64,000 nt of DNA from Symbiodinium sp. CCMP2592 (taxonomy: Eukaryota > Sar > Dinophyceae > Suessiales > Symbiodiniaceae). Under the pieces are notes generated by a model. It searched no databases. It saw nothing but the letters and a program-made list of their open reading frames with translations, and had not been told where the DNA came from. The stretch is from the NCBI GenBank assembly GCA_905221615.1, contig CAJNDT010003802.1, positions 275,960 through 339,959 on the forward strand. The letters run 5' to 3'. Position 1 is the first letter of the stretch, and the number at the start of each line of letters is the position of its first letter. A program made the translations under genes and the position numbers. Below, in pieces: positions 21,966-34,560 of the stretch.

Positions 21966-22802
21966 TATTCTGGTATGATGAACTTTGGAGTCAGAGCTTT
22001 TGGGGAGGGCTCTCAGAGGGCCGAATTCCGAATGAAGCTTCGAGGATGACTGGCTGCCACGCGCTTCAGCCATGGCTCTGCTGGCGGAGAAGGTGCCGCC
22101 GCTCGGATCGGAAGCCTTTGTTCTCGGGCTCCTAAGACTTGACGGAAGGAGCAGCGGAAGCCAGTGCACGTGGACGTGGAGCTCAGCAGTTCGGCTGCAA
22201 GCACAAGCACCGGTAGAATGAAGAGATGGGCGTAGCAAGTAAAGCGATTTTTCTCAAACCAGGACAGCCGCAGCCGACCCCTGACTTCGACGAGAGGCAA
22301 GGCTTGTTCACAGCTTGTGATGCAAAAGCAGCAAGCTTAGCACTTGGCGAGCTGAAGACCCAAGCCCGCACGAAAGTATGCAAGCAGCTTGCTTGAATGG
22401 CCAATCCTCCTCCCAGCAACACCCCTTTCAAAGGTCCGTGTGCCCAACAGCCTACATGCGGTCCCCTCGAGCTTTTTTGAAGGATCCCTATGCCGTTCAG
22501 AGCCCTCTGGCTGCCAAGTGCCAGGAGCATCGCTGGGTCGGAACTCGTCGAAGCGACTGAGGCGTTGACGCAGGCCGGAAACCCCGAAAGCCCAAGTGAA
22601 GGGGGTGCTGACACCCTAAACTCCCGTAGGTGAGGCACTTAAAAAAAAAAGCTTGACAGGGCCCAAAACAGCCCCACGCCCTCGGCAGAAGCAGCCCTTC
22701 AGCAAAAGAAACCCCGAGAACCCCTAGTAAGGAGCCCTTACTTGGAGCGCTTAAAGGGCTCTGACGGCTCGATAAAGCGCTTCTATACGTGTATACATAT
22801 AT
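21966..22802. other. No recognisable gene
   Basis: Minus-strand ORFs across 21939-22638 lack recognised motifs. A 10-base A run lies near 22640. Confidence 0.4.
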
Positions 22803-22902
22803 GGGTGGCTGTCAAAATTATGGTCCCTGTTTGGGTCCTCAGTATACTACGGCACCTAATATTAGGGCACCCAAAACGGGACCATAATTCTGACAACTAC
22901 CC
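22803..22902. mobile_element. Foldback element, family 2, with ATAT target duplication (100 bp)
   Basis: The left arm begins GGGTGGCTGTCAAAATTATG and the right arm ends with its near complement (CATAATTCTGACAACTACCC). Pairing extends into GGTCCC/GGGACC and TTTTGGGT/ACCCAAAA. It is flanked by ATAT at 22799-22802 and 22903-22906. It sits in an AT microsatellite. The sister copy is at 52675. Confidence 0.9.
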
Positions 22903-23323
22903 ATATGTGTATGATTAAATAAACATATATATATATATACATATATATATATACACATATTTATATATAAGGGGATGAAAGGGATTCCTTCAAGGGAACC
23001 CTGCTTCTCTCAGGCTCAGCTCAGCCTTGAAGGCCTCGCAGTCTCCACGGGGCCCGAGGTGGAGGGCGCATCGGCCGAAGAAAGCAAGGAAAGAGCAGGC
23101 CCAGGGCGGCCTTTTTTACATAACTTTTGAGGGTTTTGGCGGTTTTAGGGGTTTAGGCTTAGGGTTTTGAGGGGTGTGGTATCTTTTTCCAGAGATCTAA
23201 AGTTGTTGGGGGTTGCAATATTCTCAGCCTGTTTAGGGGTCTAGGATTTTGAGATTAGGACCTCGACGGGGACATAGGGGAGATTCATAGTGGACGTTAC
23301 TGCGAACCATGCCGAAGCTAGCT
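22903..23323. other. AT microsatellite and TTTAGGG-like sequence, no gene
   Basis: ATATATAC-type sequence is at 22915-22970. Decayed TTTTAGGGGTTTAGG sequence is at about 23125-23180. No gene was recognised. Confidence 0.5.
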
Positions 23324-23432
23324 GGGAGTTTCCGAACATAGGGGACCCTTTTATAGTACCCTAAATAGAAGGATCCTTCTTGTAAGGACTCCAAGGGATA
23401 AGGTACCCCCCTGATTTTCGGAAAAAGCCCCC
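23324..23432 (-). mobile_element. Foldback element, family 1, inverted orientation, AGCT target duplication (109 bp)
   Basis: Ends are GGGAGTTTCCGAACATAGGG (left) and TGATTTTCGGAAAAAGCCCC (right). The interior carries GTACCCTAAATAGAAGGATCC, the reverse complement of the family 1 core, so this copy is inserted opposite to those at 7853, 39640 and 52014. AGCT flanks both sides (23320-23323 and 23433-23436). Confidence 0.85.
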
Positions 23433-26400
23433 AGCTGGCCTCAGGCAGCAGCGTGCAGGCTGGGGAGGACTCCCTGGCAGATCCCGGCTCGGACCCCTCC
23501 TTCGGCCCGCAGCCTGTTTTTCACAGGCAGGGCTCCAAACCAGAAGGCCTGAAACCCTAAACCCAAACCCTAAGGCAGGACCTTCAGCCCAAAGCCCGAA
23601 GCCCCTAAAGGCTTTTAGGCTTCCAGGCCCAAGGGGGTTTCGGAAGAAACCCTAAACCCTACACCCTAAAGTTTCTCGAACGCTCCTTTTTTGGGAGGCC
23701 GGCTCCCTCAAAGGAGGCTTGGCGCGCGCAGCCCGTGACCGACGGACAAGCCTCGCTCCTGAAGTCGAAGTTGGAGGAGAGACAAGAGGCTTCATATACA
23801 TACATATATATATATATAACTATATAATGATAGTATAATTATGTAATGATAGTATAAGTATATAATTATGGTATAATTATGTAGTTCACACTCGTCTTGC
23901 TAGGAACGGTACTGCTTCAAATTGCTGTTGGCAGTCTTACGGTTGTGGATACTACTCTTGTTTTTCTGTCATTTCTATTGCCATCGTAGTTTCGCAAGGT
24001 AGTTACTTGCAGTCTCTGGGCTCTCTGTCGGCCGCCTGTAGCCAGGAGCTCTACATGGAGCAGCGGTTTGGCAAGGAGCTCTATATGGAACAGCGTCTTG
24101 GACGTCTCAGTCTTCGTGCAAATCCCAGCCACGAGAACTTGACGACCCAGCTGGCTGGCTCACACCGGCCCTTCCGCGCAAACAGAGCCCCGCGAGACGG
24201 AGTGGCAGCCGCTACACAGACGGAAGACCTCTTCTATCTGACCAGCGAAGACGTTGCGTTGCCCGATGCCTCGCCAGATGCGGCTATGCAGCACAGGCCT
24301 GGGTGGGGAGAGCACCCGACAGCTTTTCCAACTCATCGTCCCTGACATTGGACTAGGTGTCCGTCCAGCGACCAGCTTCGGGTACACAACCCCTGTCTGT
24401 TCATGCTTGAAGCTGCTTCATGCGTTAGGACGACTTGTTGTTTACGGGACACTGCCCCTCCTGTAGTTTGCAGAAGCCTACAGAAGTCAGCCGTGACTAG
24501 GCCTGAGACTGCGCGCAGCTCCAGGAGCGCCACCGTGACGAGGCTCTCCTGCGGATACCTTCAGCTGTTTGCATCGCAGTTTCACATCCATAATACATGC
24601 ATGTTTAAAGCTCAGCGGTAGCTTGAACAAACCTACTAAGATCCCTGGCCAGTGCACGAAGATCCCTGACGAGTGAGGTCTTCGCCGACCATGTCCCGAC
24701 CGTGGCTTGGCCTGATGATGCTCCTACAGTCCTTTTCCCCTTGGGCTCCGGCTCCTATTCCTTCCCTCGCCCCTCCGAACTGCCACCGCACGCACCACAT
24801 CCACCACACTCACCACACTCACCACACGCACCGCACCCACCATGCTCCTGCTACTGCTGCTGTACTTGTACTGGGCCACAGTCTGCAAAAAAGAATCGAA
24901 AGAACACAACAATGACAAACACGACGGACACAAGTCACGAGCAGGGCGGCCATAGTCGGCAAACAGCCAGGCCACGGTCAGCAAGCGGAACGGCGACGCA
25001 CGAACAGTCAAAAGTCGAAAACCGCAACTTCCAGAACACAAGCAATAAGATCAAAACCGCAGCCTACATCCCATCGCGCACAAGCTCGCAGCCGCGGCGG
25101 CCCAGCCAAAGTGCTCTCATGGAGGGTTCCATCAGCACACTTTCGGATTTTCGCATTTGTAACAAAACCCGGGAAACCCCAAACTCCTCTAACGCAGAGG
25201 ACGTGCATGCCCAAATCCGGCATCGCCCGCCGGCAAGTTACCTGTACTCTAGTAACTATAGTAAGAATGAGATCTGAATTTTTCTTGTTTGGGAGCTGAC
25301 GGCAGTCGACAGCGCTGCAGAGAAAGATGCGCCCCCCCTTCCGTGGCATCCAGATTGGACGGTCAAGACTCAGGGCAGGAACTGTAGCAGGCTCCGTTGC
25401 AGCAGCCTGTTTCCATGGGCCACAGCACAGCCATGCAGTGCAGTTATGTTGAGATGCAGCGGATCATCAACCAGCGTCTACATATCGTGAGTCCATGCCC
25501 AATCATATTGCTGGTGGCCTGGTGGGTCGCTCCACAAAGGCACTAAGACAATGCCTGGAGAAAGCAACGTCCTTGTGTGAAAGAGAGTGAGAGACTGAAG
25601 TGGCGGCCACCACTCGTTCTCCTCTGCTCTATGTTCCTGTTCCCTCTGGGGCAGTCCGGCTTGAGATTGCTTGGTTGGTGTGCTTTTGCCAGGTCGTCCT
25701 CCCCCTCCCGGCCACGATCTGCGGGCCCAGGAGAAAAAGCTTTGACAAGTTTGGCCTCACCTCACACTTGGTACCGTATCCTTCGGCATTCTGCGGCTCC
25801 GCACGTGGAAACTTCACAAAGCAAGCCCTGCAGGAATGAGGTTGCCCTGGCCTTACTGTTCCGTGCAACTTTGTTGTGGAGGGCAGGGCGATTCATCATG
25901 CTCGTTCTCCGTATAAGGCAGCCGCGACCGACTCGCGAGACGAGAAGCTCAGGCACACGAGGGAGGTGTAAGGTGCGCGAACGGCTTCGTGATACTGATG
26001 GCAGTGGTGTTTCTCGATCATGGCGTTCTTGGTGTTCGTACTGGCAGCCATCATGATGAGGACGATCGGACCCTATCTTTAAGTTAATTGCCTGGATGTG
26101 TTGCATCGCCCGATGCCGCTAGTTGTGAAAGGGCACATGCCCAAGACAGTCAAAACGAGCATGTAACTACAGTAGATTGCTGTTGAGTTCACTGGGTCTC
26201 ACCATTCGCACGGCTGGAGGCAGAACTTCCGTGGACGCTGCGGGCGTCGCAAGACCTGCCTGGCGCTCTGCTTGGGGTTTCGAGGCAGACCGAGCCCAAG
26301 AAAGCGGGCGGGGCCACGCCTGGTGCTTTGCAACCTCAGGTCACACGGACCATCTTTGGGTGTCGGCCCAAAGGGACTGCCCACCAAGGGAGGCCGCGAA

Positions 26401-26695
26401 ACCTGCCTTCAAACTCCCGAGGCGGCACCTCGGCCAGCGCTGGCGTGTGCTGCCGCCCAAGCATGTGAGGCAGGATTTTTTTGGGGTTGCACCAGGTCGG
26501 AAGGGGTTGGCCTTTGCCCTTCGCCGCAGTCATAGAGGAGTTTTGGCGTAGGAAGGTGATGCAATCTTTTTCAACGATGATTTTCCTTAAGGGTCCTCGG
26601 GTGTACCGAAAGCCTCTCAGCACGGGGCGATTTCCTGCAGTGCTTCGAGACCGTCGTTTGCACTTGATCACACCGTGAGCTTTACACTCTGGCAC
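23433..26695. other. Gene-poor; telomere-like, AT-rich and CCACACT tracts
   Basis: CCCTAAACCCAAACCCTAAGG-type sequence is at about 23553-23670. TATATA with ATAATTATGTA repeats is at 23798-23885. A short duplication, GGAGCTCTA(C/T)ATGGA(G/A)CAGCG, occurs at 24046 and 24076. A CACCACACT heptamer-type tract is at about 24790-24840. ORFs between 24000 and 26700 overlap on both strands without a recognised domain. Confidence 0.45.
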
Positions 26696-26699
26696 TGCG

Positions 26700-26897
26700 G
26701 ATCCTAAACCCTAAACCCTAAACCCCCCGAAGGCCTCATCATGCCAACCTTCCCTCCGTCTTGGTCATGGCGAAGACCCAGCGACAGGGGCGCTGACCAA
26801 GGCGCGCCCAGATCATTATGGTACTATGGTATTACAGTATTATAGTATTTAGTATTATGAATTATGGTATTATAGTATTATAGCACTATGGCATTAT
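26700..26897. repeat. CCCTAAA units and TATTATAG-type AT repeat
   Basis: Three clean CCCTAAA units lie at 26704-26727, and a TATTATAGTATTA-type stretch at 26815-26897 resembles the satellite near 21.1-21.5 kb. Confidence 0.85.
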
Positions 26898-28200
26898 ATA
26901 AGCTGCGTACTTCTCTTGCACCAGAGAGACTGGAACCAGGGCGAAGCAGACCTGAGATGCTTTGAAGACGATCCCCAAAGATGGGATTTCGAATTCGATT
27001 TCCGCACCTCCTAGTAGGGTTTTCAACTATCGTTCCTTTTGGGTTTCCGGCGCTCATGGGCATTGTGCGAAGTACGGCCCCACAAAGCGGACCCAGCCTC
27101 TTGACCGCTGCATGCAATCGCGTCGCAAAGCTCGATGGTCAGCGCTGTTGTGTCTCGAAAAGGATGGACGAAGTCCTGCAGCGGACAGACGTGATGCAGA
27201 GACTTTCGTGTGCTTGCGAGTCCTTGGGCTTCATTGCCATTCCGCTTCCAAAATGCTGTACTTGAAAGCATGCTCCTGATGTTGATCATTGGGAAGGGTC
27301 TTCATCAAACGTAACATACTCAAGCCGACGTAGGCTGAGAAGCAGGAGCCAAAGCTAGCCCCGGACAGCAGCCTTCTGATTGCCTCGCTCTCTTCGCCGC
27401 TGCTCAAAAGTCTTTGATAGACGTTCTGCTTCTCAGCTGGGCTTTGGGGTTTCTGATGTGCTTTTCTGAAGCCGGATAGCGCTGTACTCCAGACTTCGCG
27501 AAGAGCGGCGTAATTCACATCACTTTTCGGTGCTTACGCCTTCATCTCACAGTTGCAGCAGACATGGACATTGACACGCAAGCAGACTCTGCCTCTGCTG
27601 TGCAGTGCTTGGGCACGATTAGGTCTGTGATGGCAACCTGCCCGTAACAAGGGCATCTGGCGCCCGAGAAATGGCGGATGTGATGTGCTTAGGGCACGTG
27701 TGTTGCAGTACCAAGGGCGATGAAGGAGGGGGATACGGCGCGGGTTGGAACTCCGAGGATCCTGCCGTTCAAGGCAGCTATGAAACTTTCGGTCCATCCG
27801 AGGCCTACGTGCAAGGCTCCTGGGGCAGAGGCCCCGAATATCCGCATGCTCCGGCAAGGAGCAACATCATGGCAGCTCCCTCAAATCAAGGCTTTCGGTT
27901 CAGAGTCTTCCCGTGGTAGAAGGTCGACAGTTGTGACGAGCACCGCCGTGATCGGGCCGGAAGATGCCCCGCTATCAGAGGTGGAACCCATGCAGACGGT
28001 GCTCACGAAGAAGGTGAACTGGGAAGCCCGGGTCTCAGAAGGAGTCCAAGCTCTGCTCAGGAGTCCAAGCTCCCTAAGCTGAAGCCCAAACACTCCTGAG
28101 CCCCGCAACCAGAATCTACAAGGTGCGCTCCCGTGCCGGTGCCCACGAAGCCATCCAGCGCTGGGCAGCCAGTGTGCCGTCGTCAGGGGCTTGGATTAAG
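26898..28200. other. No recognisable gene
   Basis: Overlapping short ORFs on both strands. The plus-strand sequence 27671-28082 is open in two frames and coding-like in composition, but no motif was recognised. Confidence 0.35.
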
Positions 28201-28224
28201 CAGCCGGAAATGAACTGTGTATGC

Positions 28225-28910
28225 AAATGCCAACACGTACATACTGTGACACATGCGTATGGTTGCATGTGCCGTTTAGAGTCTATCTATCTATCTATCT
28301 ATCTCAATCTGTGTATATGAATTTATGTATCTTTTGCATGTTGCAAGTGTTGTATGTGTGCAACATAGTTGTGCATGTTGTCTGTGTCGTACGTGTCGTA
28401 TCCGCATGTATGCGCGTTATGTGTTGTGTGGGTTGTGTGCGGTGAATGTGCTGTGTTCGTGCTGTGTTTGTTGTATGTGTTGCATGTGTTGATGAAAGTT
28501 GTATGTGTTGTGCGCATTGTCTGTGTCGCATGTGTTGCAGGTGTCCTATGTCTTGTAAATGTTGTAAGGTTGTATGTGTTGTATGTATATATGCACGTCT
28601 GCACGTGCGCGTTTGCGTGCCGGCCCGGCCGCAGACCATCACGCGCACATGCGTGCTAGCATGCGAGCAGGTTCATATGTAGGCACAGATCTACACAGAC
28701 ACGTGCATAAACATATCTCTCTAACATACTGTTATACATATGTACATATATATAAACAGTATATACACACAAGCTTGCGTATGCACATTCACTCATCCAT
28801 CCATCCATCCCTCCCTCCCTCCATGCACGCATGCATGCACGCACGTGTACGCCCATACATACATACATACGTATGTACATACATACATACATACATACAT
28901 ACGCGCGGCA
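28225..28910. repeat. GTGTTGTATGTG, CATC and ACAT repeat field
   Basis: TATC runs (28280-28305) are followed by a long degenerate GTTGTATGTGTTG-type stretch to about 28600, then TCCATCCCTCCC (28793-28822) and (ACAT)n at 28857-28902. His/Thr/Cys-rich ORFs across it are artefacts. Confidence 0.85.
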
Positions 28911-29507
28911 CGCGTCTTGAATGTTCACAGGGTTCTGTGTGCACTGATATACTTGCGCTTTTCTCACAAATCAGTACATATGTGTGTTTACGTGTACTTG
29001 TGCTTTGTTTTTTGTGTTGTAAGCACTGTAAGCATTACAGGGTTCATGCCAGCATCCTTTATGTCCGAGATCCGTCTGTGTTGCACCGCTTGTTGAGCGG
29101 TAGATTTCGTCTGCCAAGGCGACGGGTACCCTTTGCTACTCTGGGCCATCGTGCCAGCACCTGAACTTCTTCGGATATGACCGTCCGACAAACAGTGCAT
29201 TCGTGAGCTTCCGGCGCCTGGCAGGAATTGGGAACAGAGCCTGCAAAAATCGAGCGTAGAGTTTGAAGTCTGTAGGTTGCTGCATTGCTTTTCAGGTCAC
29301 TGGGGAGTTTGCTCCTCCTGTTCCCAATGAGATCAGGTCGCTGAGCCCTCGGCTTCCTTTTGCACAGAGCTCTAAACTCTGAGCCCTGAGCCTTCACAGG
29401 CATCTCGTCCGTGCTGCCTCAGCTCCTCAGCTCGATTTCAGCCAGCTTCTCCGAGAGCTGGCGGCCCAGTCTCGAGGTTGGAGCTGCCAGCGACGCCGTC
29501 GTAGAAG
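28911..29507. other. No recognisable gene
   Basis: Nothing was supported beyond short ORFs without motifs. Confidence 0.4.
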
Positions 29508-29598
29508 CTTACCTTTGGTTAGTAGGGAATGGAAGAATGGTAGGAATAGAAGTTATAATTCTACCCCATGTCTGCATTCCCCACTAACCAAAGGCAAG
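29508..29598. mobile_element. Foldback element, family 3, with GAAG target duplication (91 bp)
   Basis: The left end CTTACCTTTGGTTAGTAGGG matches the family. The right end is CCCCACTAACCAAAGGCAAG, complementary except one or two bases. It is flanked by GAAG at 29504-29507 and 29599-29602. The interior is about 35 bases of AT-rich sequence. Confidence 0.9.
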
Positions 29599-32560
29599 GA
29601 AGTTAGCAAACCATGACGTGGCATGTTTGTCGAACCCGTGCATTAGAGTCAGATGGCACCGAGGCGCAGACAGATTCACACACTTCAGCGCTCGCAGCAG
29701 GCTCTTCACGCCGCTTTGCTATTAGTGTTGTTGTTGGCGTTGTTCTGCTTTTCTCTCTCTCTCTCTCTCTCTTTTCATCTCCCCGCAATCTTACCCTAGC
29801 TGGCAGCAGAGTTTGGCATCACGCAAATCTTGAAGCAATGCTCAATGCTCAGGCTTATAAGGCCAGCTCGACATTAAGATCTGAAGGATCTGCAGAACCA
29901 TGAGCTTAATACTTAATGGGCCACACGTTTCTGCTTCTAGAAGCTTTTCACTGAGTGTGGCATGCAAAGCATGCTTGCACCTGCTTAGAACAGTAGAACC
30001 CGTAGCTCTGCGCGTGAGAAGGTCTGAGCGTTTAGCATCTGTTGGCCTCGCCTCGCATTCACAGCTAAAGATGGCTGCCTGCACCAAGCTAAGTCTAAGT
30101 GAAGCGAGGTCGTGGTGTGCTCAGACTTGAAGCATGTGCTTCGACAACGGCCCAGCATCAGAAACAAGGACATGGAATAGCTGCAGAAGTTAGACGTTTC
30201 TTGGTCTAATGGTATGCTGCGCAGTTGGCAGAGCTCAGGCAGGGGTGCACGTCTTGCGGGACGGCGGTGGCAGCATTGGTTCAAGAGCCGTTTGCCATCA
30301 TCAATCAAATAGCAAGCGGTTGGCACGGCTGAAGACTCGGCTCAACGTTACCCACAACCCACCCCGATCACGCGTTGAGCCCTCAGACCCAGCCACCCAA
30401 GTCCCGCTCCAACGAAGCTATCTTGGCATGGGTGCCATACGACTGAAACCACGAGAGCTCTGCGGAAGGGCGCCGATGCCAGCTGGATAGCCCCATGAGC
30501 ATAGCAAGCCCCGTGTGCTTTGCTCCTCGGCCGATTTTCGGGGCTTCTGCTTTGCAACCCTTCAACGGCTCTGAGAATTTTTTTCGGGGCCCCAAGGACA
30601 TATTGGATTTCCATGGACTGGACTGGCCTTCGGCCCAGGATGCAAGAGCGAAGGGAAGTCCAGGTGTTGTTGTGCCTTGCTGAGCTGAGGTATGCTGTTT
30701 CCACGAGGATAGCATCCATCCTTGCGCAGAAGGGGTTCTGCTTCGTGCAGGGCCCTGTGGACCAGGCCATGTTTTGGTCCTGCTCGGCCGACACTTGAAC
30801 TCTCCTTGCCCTGCAAGGAAGACAAAACCAAAGCACGCGAGGAGGCCCATGCTCGCGCCTAACCACCCATCGTGGTGTAGTAAAGCTTGCCGCCATTTAT
30901 CGACAGGCTTCTCTCGGAACCGAGTTAGGAGAGGAGCGCCTTGATGCCCGCGCGCAGCATTTGGCTTGTACCTTCCCATGCTTGGCTTCGTGAAACCCAG
31001 CCCCAGCCTTCGAACTCCGCATCGCCAGCACTAGTCTTAAATATGCAAAAGTCCCGTCCCGGTAGTTCGGCTCTCGGATCACGGCAAGCGTGCTTGCATG
31101 GTGCCCTTCCTCCAGCCGGGATCTTGGCCAAGCACTGGTGCAATTATTGACATGCTGGTTGGGTCTGATATTGGTTATTAGTAAGTATCAACACTTTGAC
31201 AAGCTATAAGACACATGAATACGGTAGTGCTAGCGTGAACAACAACCGCAGTAATAGCGATAACAATGTTAGTGATAGTGAGAATAATGCCGGTGAAACC
31301 AAGAGTGGCTACACTACCAACCGCACTAGCCGCAGCAACAACAGCAGCAACGACAAGGATGTTGAATCTTATTGACAGAACGGCAGCAGCAAGAAAGCAA
31401 TGCGAGCAGTAATCGTCGCATTGATATAGGGTTTTGAAGAATCATCGTAGATGCACGCATGCAGACGGGCTGCTTGGGGGTTAGGCTTTAGCGTTGCGGG
31501 TGTTCTGTTTGCATGAGAAGCTGCTTTGGCCGCCTACGATGGCTTCGAGACTCATCTGAGCTCAGCAGCGCTAAGTCGGTAGTTGGTCAGCGAATGTTCT
31601 GCAGGGCCCCTCTGAACTCCAGGCCCTTGTACCTTGGACTCCGCGAAAGCTGAAGCGTGTCCTGAAGGTAGTAGGCCACTGCAGCTTCCCGACAACAGCA
31701 TTGCATAAGCTTCGTAAGAAGTAGTTCGGACTTAGAGACAGAAGCAGTAGAAACTTATGAGGCTCCATAGTCCGAGAACAGGTTTAGCATACATGCAGGA
31801 GGCTGCTCGTAGAGACCATTTCCATGGAATTACAGGTCTGGTTTCAAGCCTAGTTGGTGCTGGGCGCTCTGGGCGTAAGGCTCACGACGATGTATGTATG
31901 TATGTATGTATGTAAGTAATGTAAGTGCGTGAAGATACATATAGCCGTAAAGAAGCTCCGCGACAGTTCCGCTAAAATGCCAGCCCAAGGACAACACTTC
32001 CGTGTGGACATTCGGCCGTTTCAGGTATGGGGAATGTCGAATAGCCACCATATAACATAATGAAATGGAGGAAGGAAGAATAGAACATGACCTCACAGAA
32101 TAAGTTATAGTGTAGCATACTATTCTAAAGCGCAACATACAAGCATGTATCATAACATGTTACATGGTCAAAGAAAGTCTAATATGACATGATACAGTAA
32201 TAGCACAGGACAGAGCTGTTTTCTGGAAGTCAGACCTTCCTGCCCTGAGGCTCAGTGAGGCGAACGCGGCATCCCGAAAATGCTATTTGCCTGCGGAAGG
32301 CTCGGAGTGGTGGATCTATTGGCTGGAGCGTCAGTTCTGCCCCTAAGAGCCACTCGTTTCATTGCAACAGGAGGGGACCAGGGCCAGCATCAGCTTACTT
32401 GTGGATGATCCTCGTGGCCGCTAGTTGATGCATATGAGTGAGTTTCCATGCAGATGGAATGGGAGGCGTCCTGGCCATCGGGCGGAATGCAGACTGTCAC
32501 ATTGTCTGCGTCGCCCTCAATGGGCTGACGCTGCAGAATGCACAGTCCAGTACTTGCAAA
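29599..32560. other. No recognisable gene in about 3 kb
   Basis: A (CT)n tract lies at 29754-29773. A short AATAACAATGTTAGTGATAGTGA-like stretch is at about 31230-31300, with AGCAACAACAGCAGCAACGAC-like sequence at 31330-31360 and a GTAT run at 31890-31915. Minus-strand ORFs at 30348-30979 are long but carry no recognised motif. Spurious antisense frames are expected in this GC-rich segment. Confidence 0.4.
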
Positions 32561-32561
32561 A

Positions 32562-32692
32562 CATGTATGTATGTATGTATGTCTGTATGTCTGTATGTAT
32601 GTATACCGATATGTATATATCTATATATGTATGTATGTATGTACGTATGTATGTATATATATATATATATGTATACATGTACATACATACAT
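32562..32692. repeat. (GTAT)n / (TATA)n microsatellite
   Basis: ATGTATGTATGTATGTCTGT passes to (TA)n and ends in ACATACATACAT, so the tract partly inverts on itself. Confidence 0.95.
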
Positions 32693-32852
32693 AAGAGGCT
32701 TTGCGTAGGTATAGCAGCTAGCGCATATTCCTGCCTGTGTACTTGGTTGTACACACATTGATACATGTAATCCACCCTGATTCTCAACTCGAGAGAGCAC
32801 TTTCCACAGGCCAAAACCAGGCCATTAGTGGCCGGCCGCTGAGCAAGCTTGC

Positions 32853-32965
32853 CTGTCTGGTTCTTAGTAGGGAATGGGGGAACGGGTTATGGAGACTATT
32901 ATTGGGAATTGTAGTAGGGACTGCTATGGGATCCGTTCCCCCATTCCCTACTAAGCGCCAGACAG
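32853..32965. mobile_element. Foldback element, family 3, near-perfect arms, TTGC target duplication (113 bp)
   Basis: The 33-base arms begin CTGTCTGGTTCTTAGTAGGG and end with the complement. They differ at two positions only, near the TTC/CGC site. The element is flanked by TTGC at 32849-32852 and 32966-32969. Its first bases differ from the 9645 and 29508 copies (CTGTCTGG instead of CTTACCTTTGG), but the core TTAGTAGGGAATGG is shared. Near-identical arms imply recent movement or arm homogenisation. Confidence 0.9.
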
Positions 32966-33956
32966 TTGCAGTCAGGACGGCTCGTGAGTTCCTGACTCCT
33001 GGTCAACTCCTGCCCGGGGTTCTCAGGAAAGCACTGTGTTCTCCATTGCAGACGGTCCGAGCCCAGACCATGGAAAAGGCCGAGGTTTGAAGGAAGCACC
33101 GGAGCTTTTTTCAGGAATCACGCGCCCTCCGTCGAGGACTTCAGCACGCCACCGCCTTGGCCACATGCTTGTTCATTCCAGGATCCTGATGCAAATTGTA
33201 CGACATCTGGGGTTCTGACATTTGGAACATGCGCCCTTCGGTATAGCAGGGCCTCCCTCTGAGGAATGGCACATTTGTCAACGGAGTTCGGCTGCGACGA
33301 GGCCCAAGCACGCAGCCAAACATTGCGACAGCATCTAGGAAGGCTGCGCTAACCGTGTGACCAGAAAGGGTTACGATACTTGTAAGGGTTTCTTATTTGG
33401 GTCACTACAAGGCTACCATAAGGGCCTCCTGTTTAGGGTGGCCAGAACACTAAACCACGAGGGTAATGAAGAAACGGAGAGGTCAAGAGCAGGAACTTCG
33501 AGACGGCGACTCCGTCACACTGGCGCCTCCTCTGGGTGAGTTCCTTAGAGATGTATGTGTCATATCCATTTTTTTAGGGTTTAGGATTTAGGCGTTTAGG
33601 GTCCATGAAAATGGCAGTTTTCGTTGTGAGATTCATGAGCGAATCTGAGTTTGATTGTCTGAGATTGAAATTGGTGCTGAGGCCCCCTGACCTTCCAGCT
33701 GTTCATGGAGGCTCTTTGACATCTCAGAAGTGGCAGCCCTGAACCCTTATCGGAAAAGAAACCTCAAAACAACCCTAAACCTTAGTCCTAAACGCTAGCA
33801 CTGGTAAAGACTCCGACCATCTTTGTCTCAGGCCAGAGAAAGCAGGCAGGGCCTCCGACGATCGGGTCCGCCCAGCCAGATGAAGCAGCCCGAAGGAGAG
33901 CAGAAGGACCAGCCGGGCAGTCAGGCCAGCCTTTATCATGGACTTCACGTCGACGG
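32966..33956. other. No recognisable gene; TTTAGGG-like and CCTAAAC-like traces
   Basis: TTTAGGGTTTAGGATTTAGG sequence is at about 33571-33602 and CCCTAAACCTTAG at about 33772-33795. No coding region was recognised. Confidence 0.45.
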
Positions 33957-34560
33957 GTGTGTGTGTGTGTGTGTGTGCATACCTTTGTGCATATATACAT
34001 ATATGTATATACACACATGCTGGTTTTTACTTGTCCATCTGGTTTGAATATATATCTATATGTATGTATGTATGTATGCATGTATGTGTCTATGTACACT
34101 TACATATGTATGCATGTATGCACGTATGAATTTGCATGGATGCATGTATGTATGCATATGTGTATGTACGTATGTATGTATGGTGCATGACTGTGCATGT
34201 TTGTATGTACATATGTATGTCTGCATGGTGGATGACTGGATCGGTGGATGGGTGGCTGTATACATGGATGAATGCATGGACGGATGGACGGATGGACGGA
34301 TGGTCGGATGGACGGACGGACAGACGGACGGACGAACGGACGGATGGATGGATGCATGGACGTCTGCATGAGCGTCTGCATGTTCGTATGCAAGTATGTA
34401 TGCATGCACTTATGCATGTCTGTACTTATGTCTGTATGTGAGTCTGTGTATGTGTGTATGTAAGCGTGCAGGTATGCATGCATGTATGCATGTATGCATT
34501 CATGCAAGTATGTAGGTATTTGTGCATGTGCATGTATTTTTGCGTGTTGAGATGCATGTA
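33957..34560. repeat. GT, GTAT, GGAC and GTATGCAT repeat field
   Basis: (GT)n at 33957-33978, then about 550 bases of GTATGTATGCATGTAT variants with an internal ATGGACGGACGG block (34255-34350). Cys/Met/Tyr or Trp/Asp/Gly-rich ORFs on + and His/Thr-rich ORFs on - are artefacts of the repeat. Confidence 0.95.

Noticed and set aside
30348-30979. Two long minus-strand ORFs (182 and 198 aa)
   Set aside because: They overlap each other in different frames and plus-strand ORFs as well, carry no motif, and have the Arg/Ser/Gly bias of GC-rich non-coding sequence.
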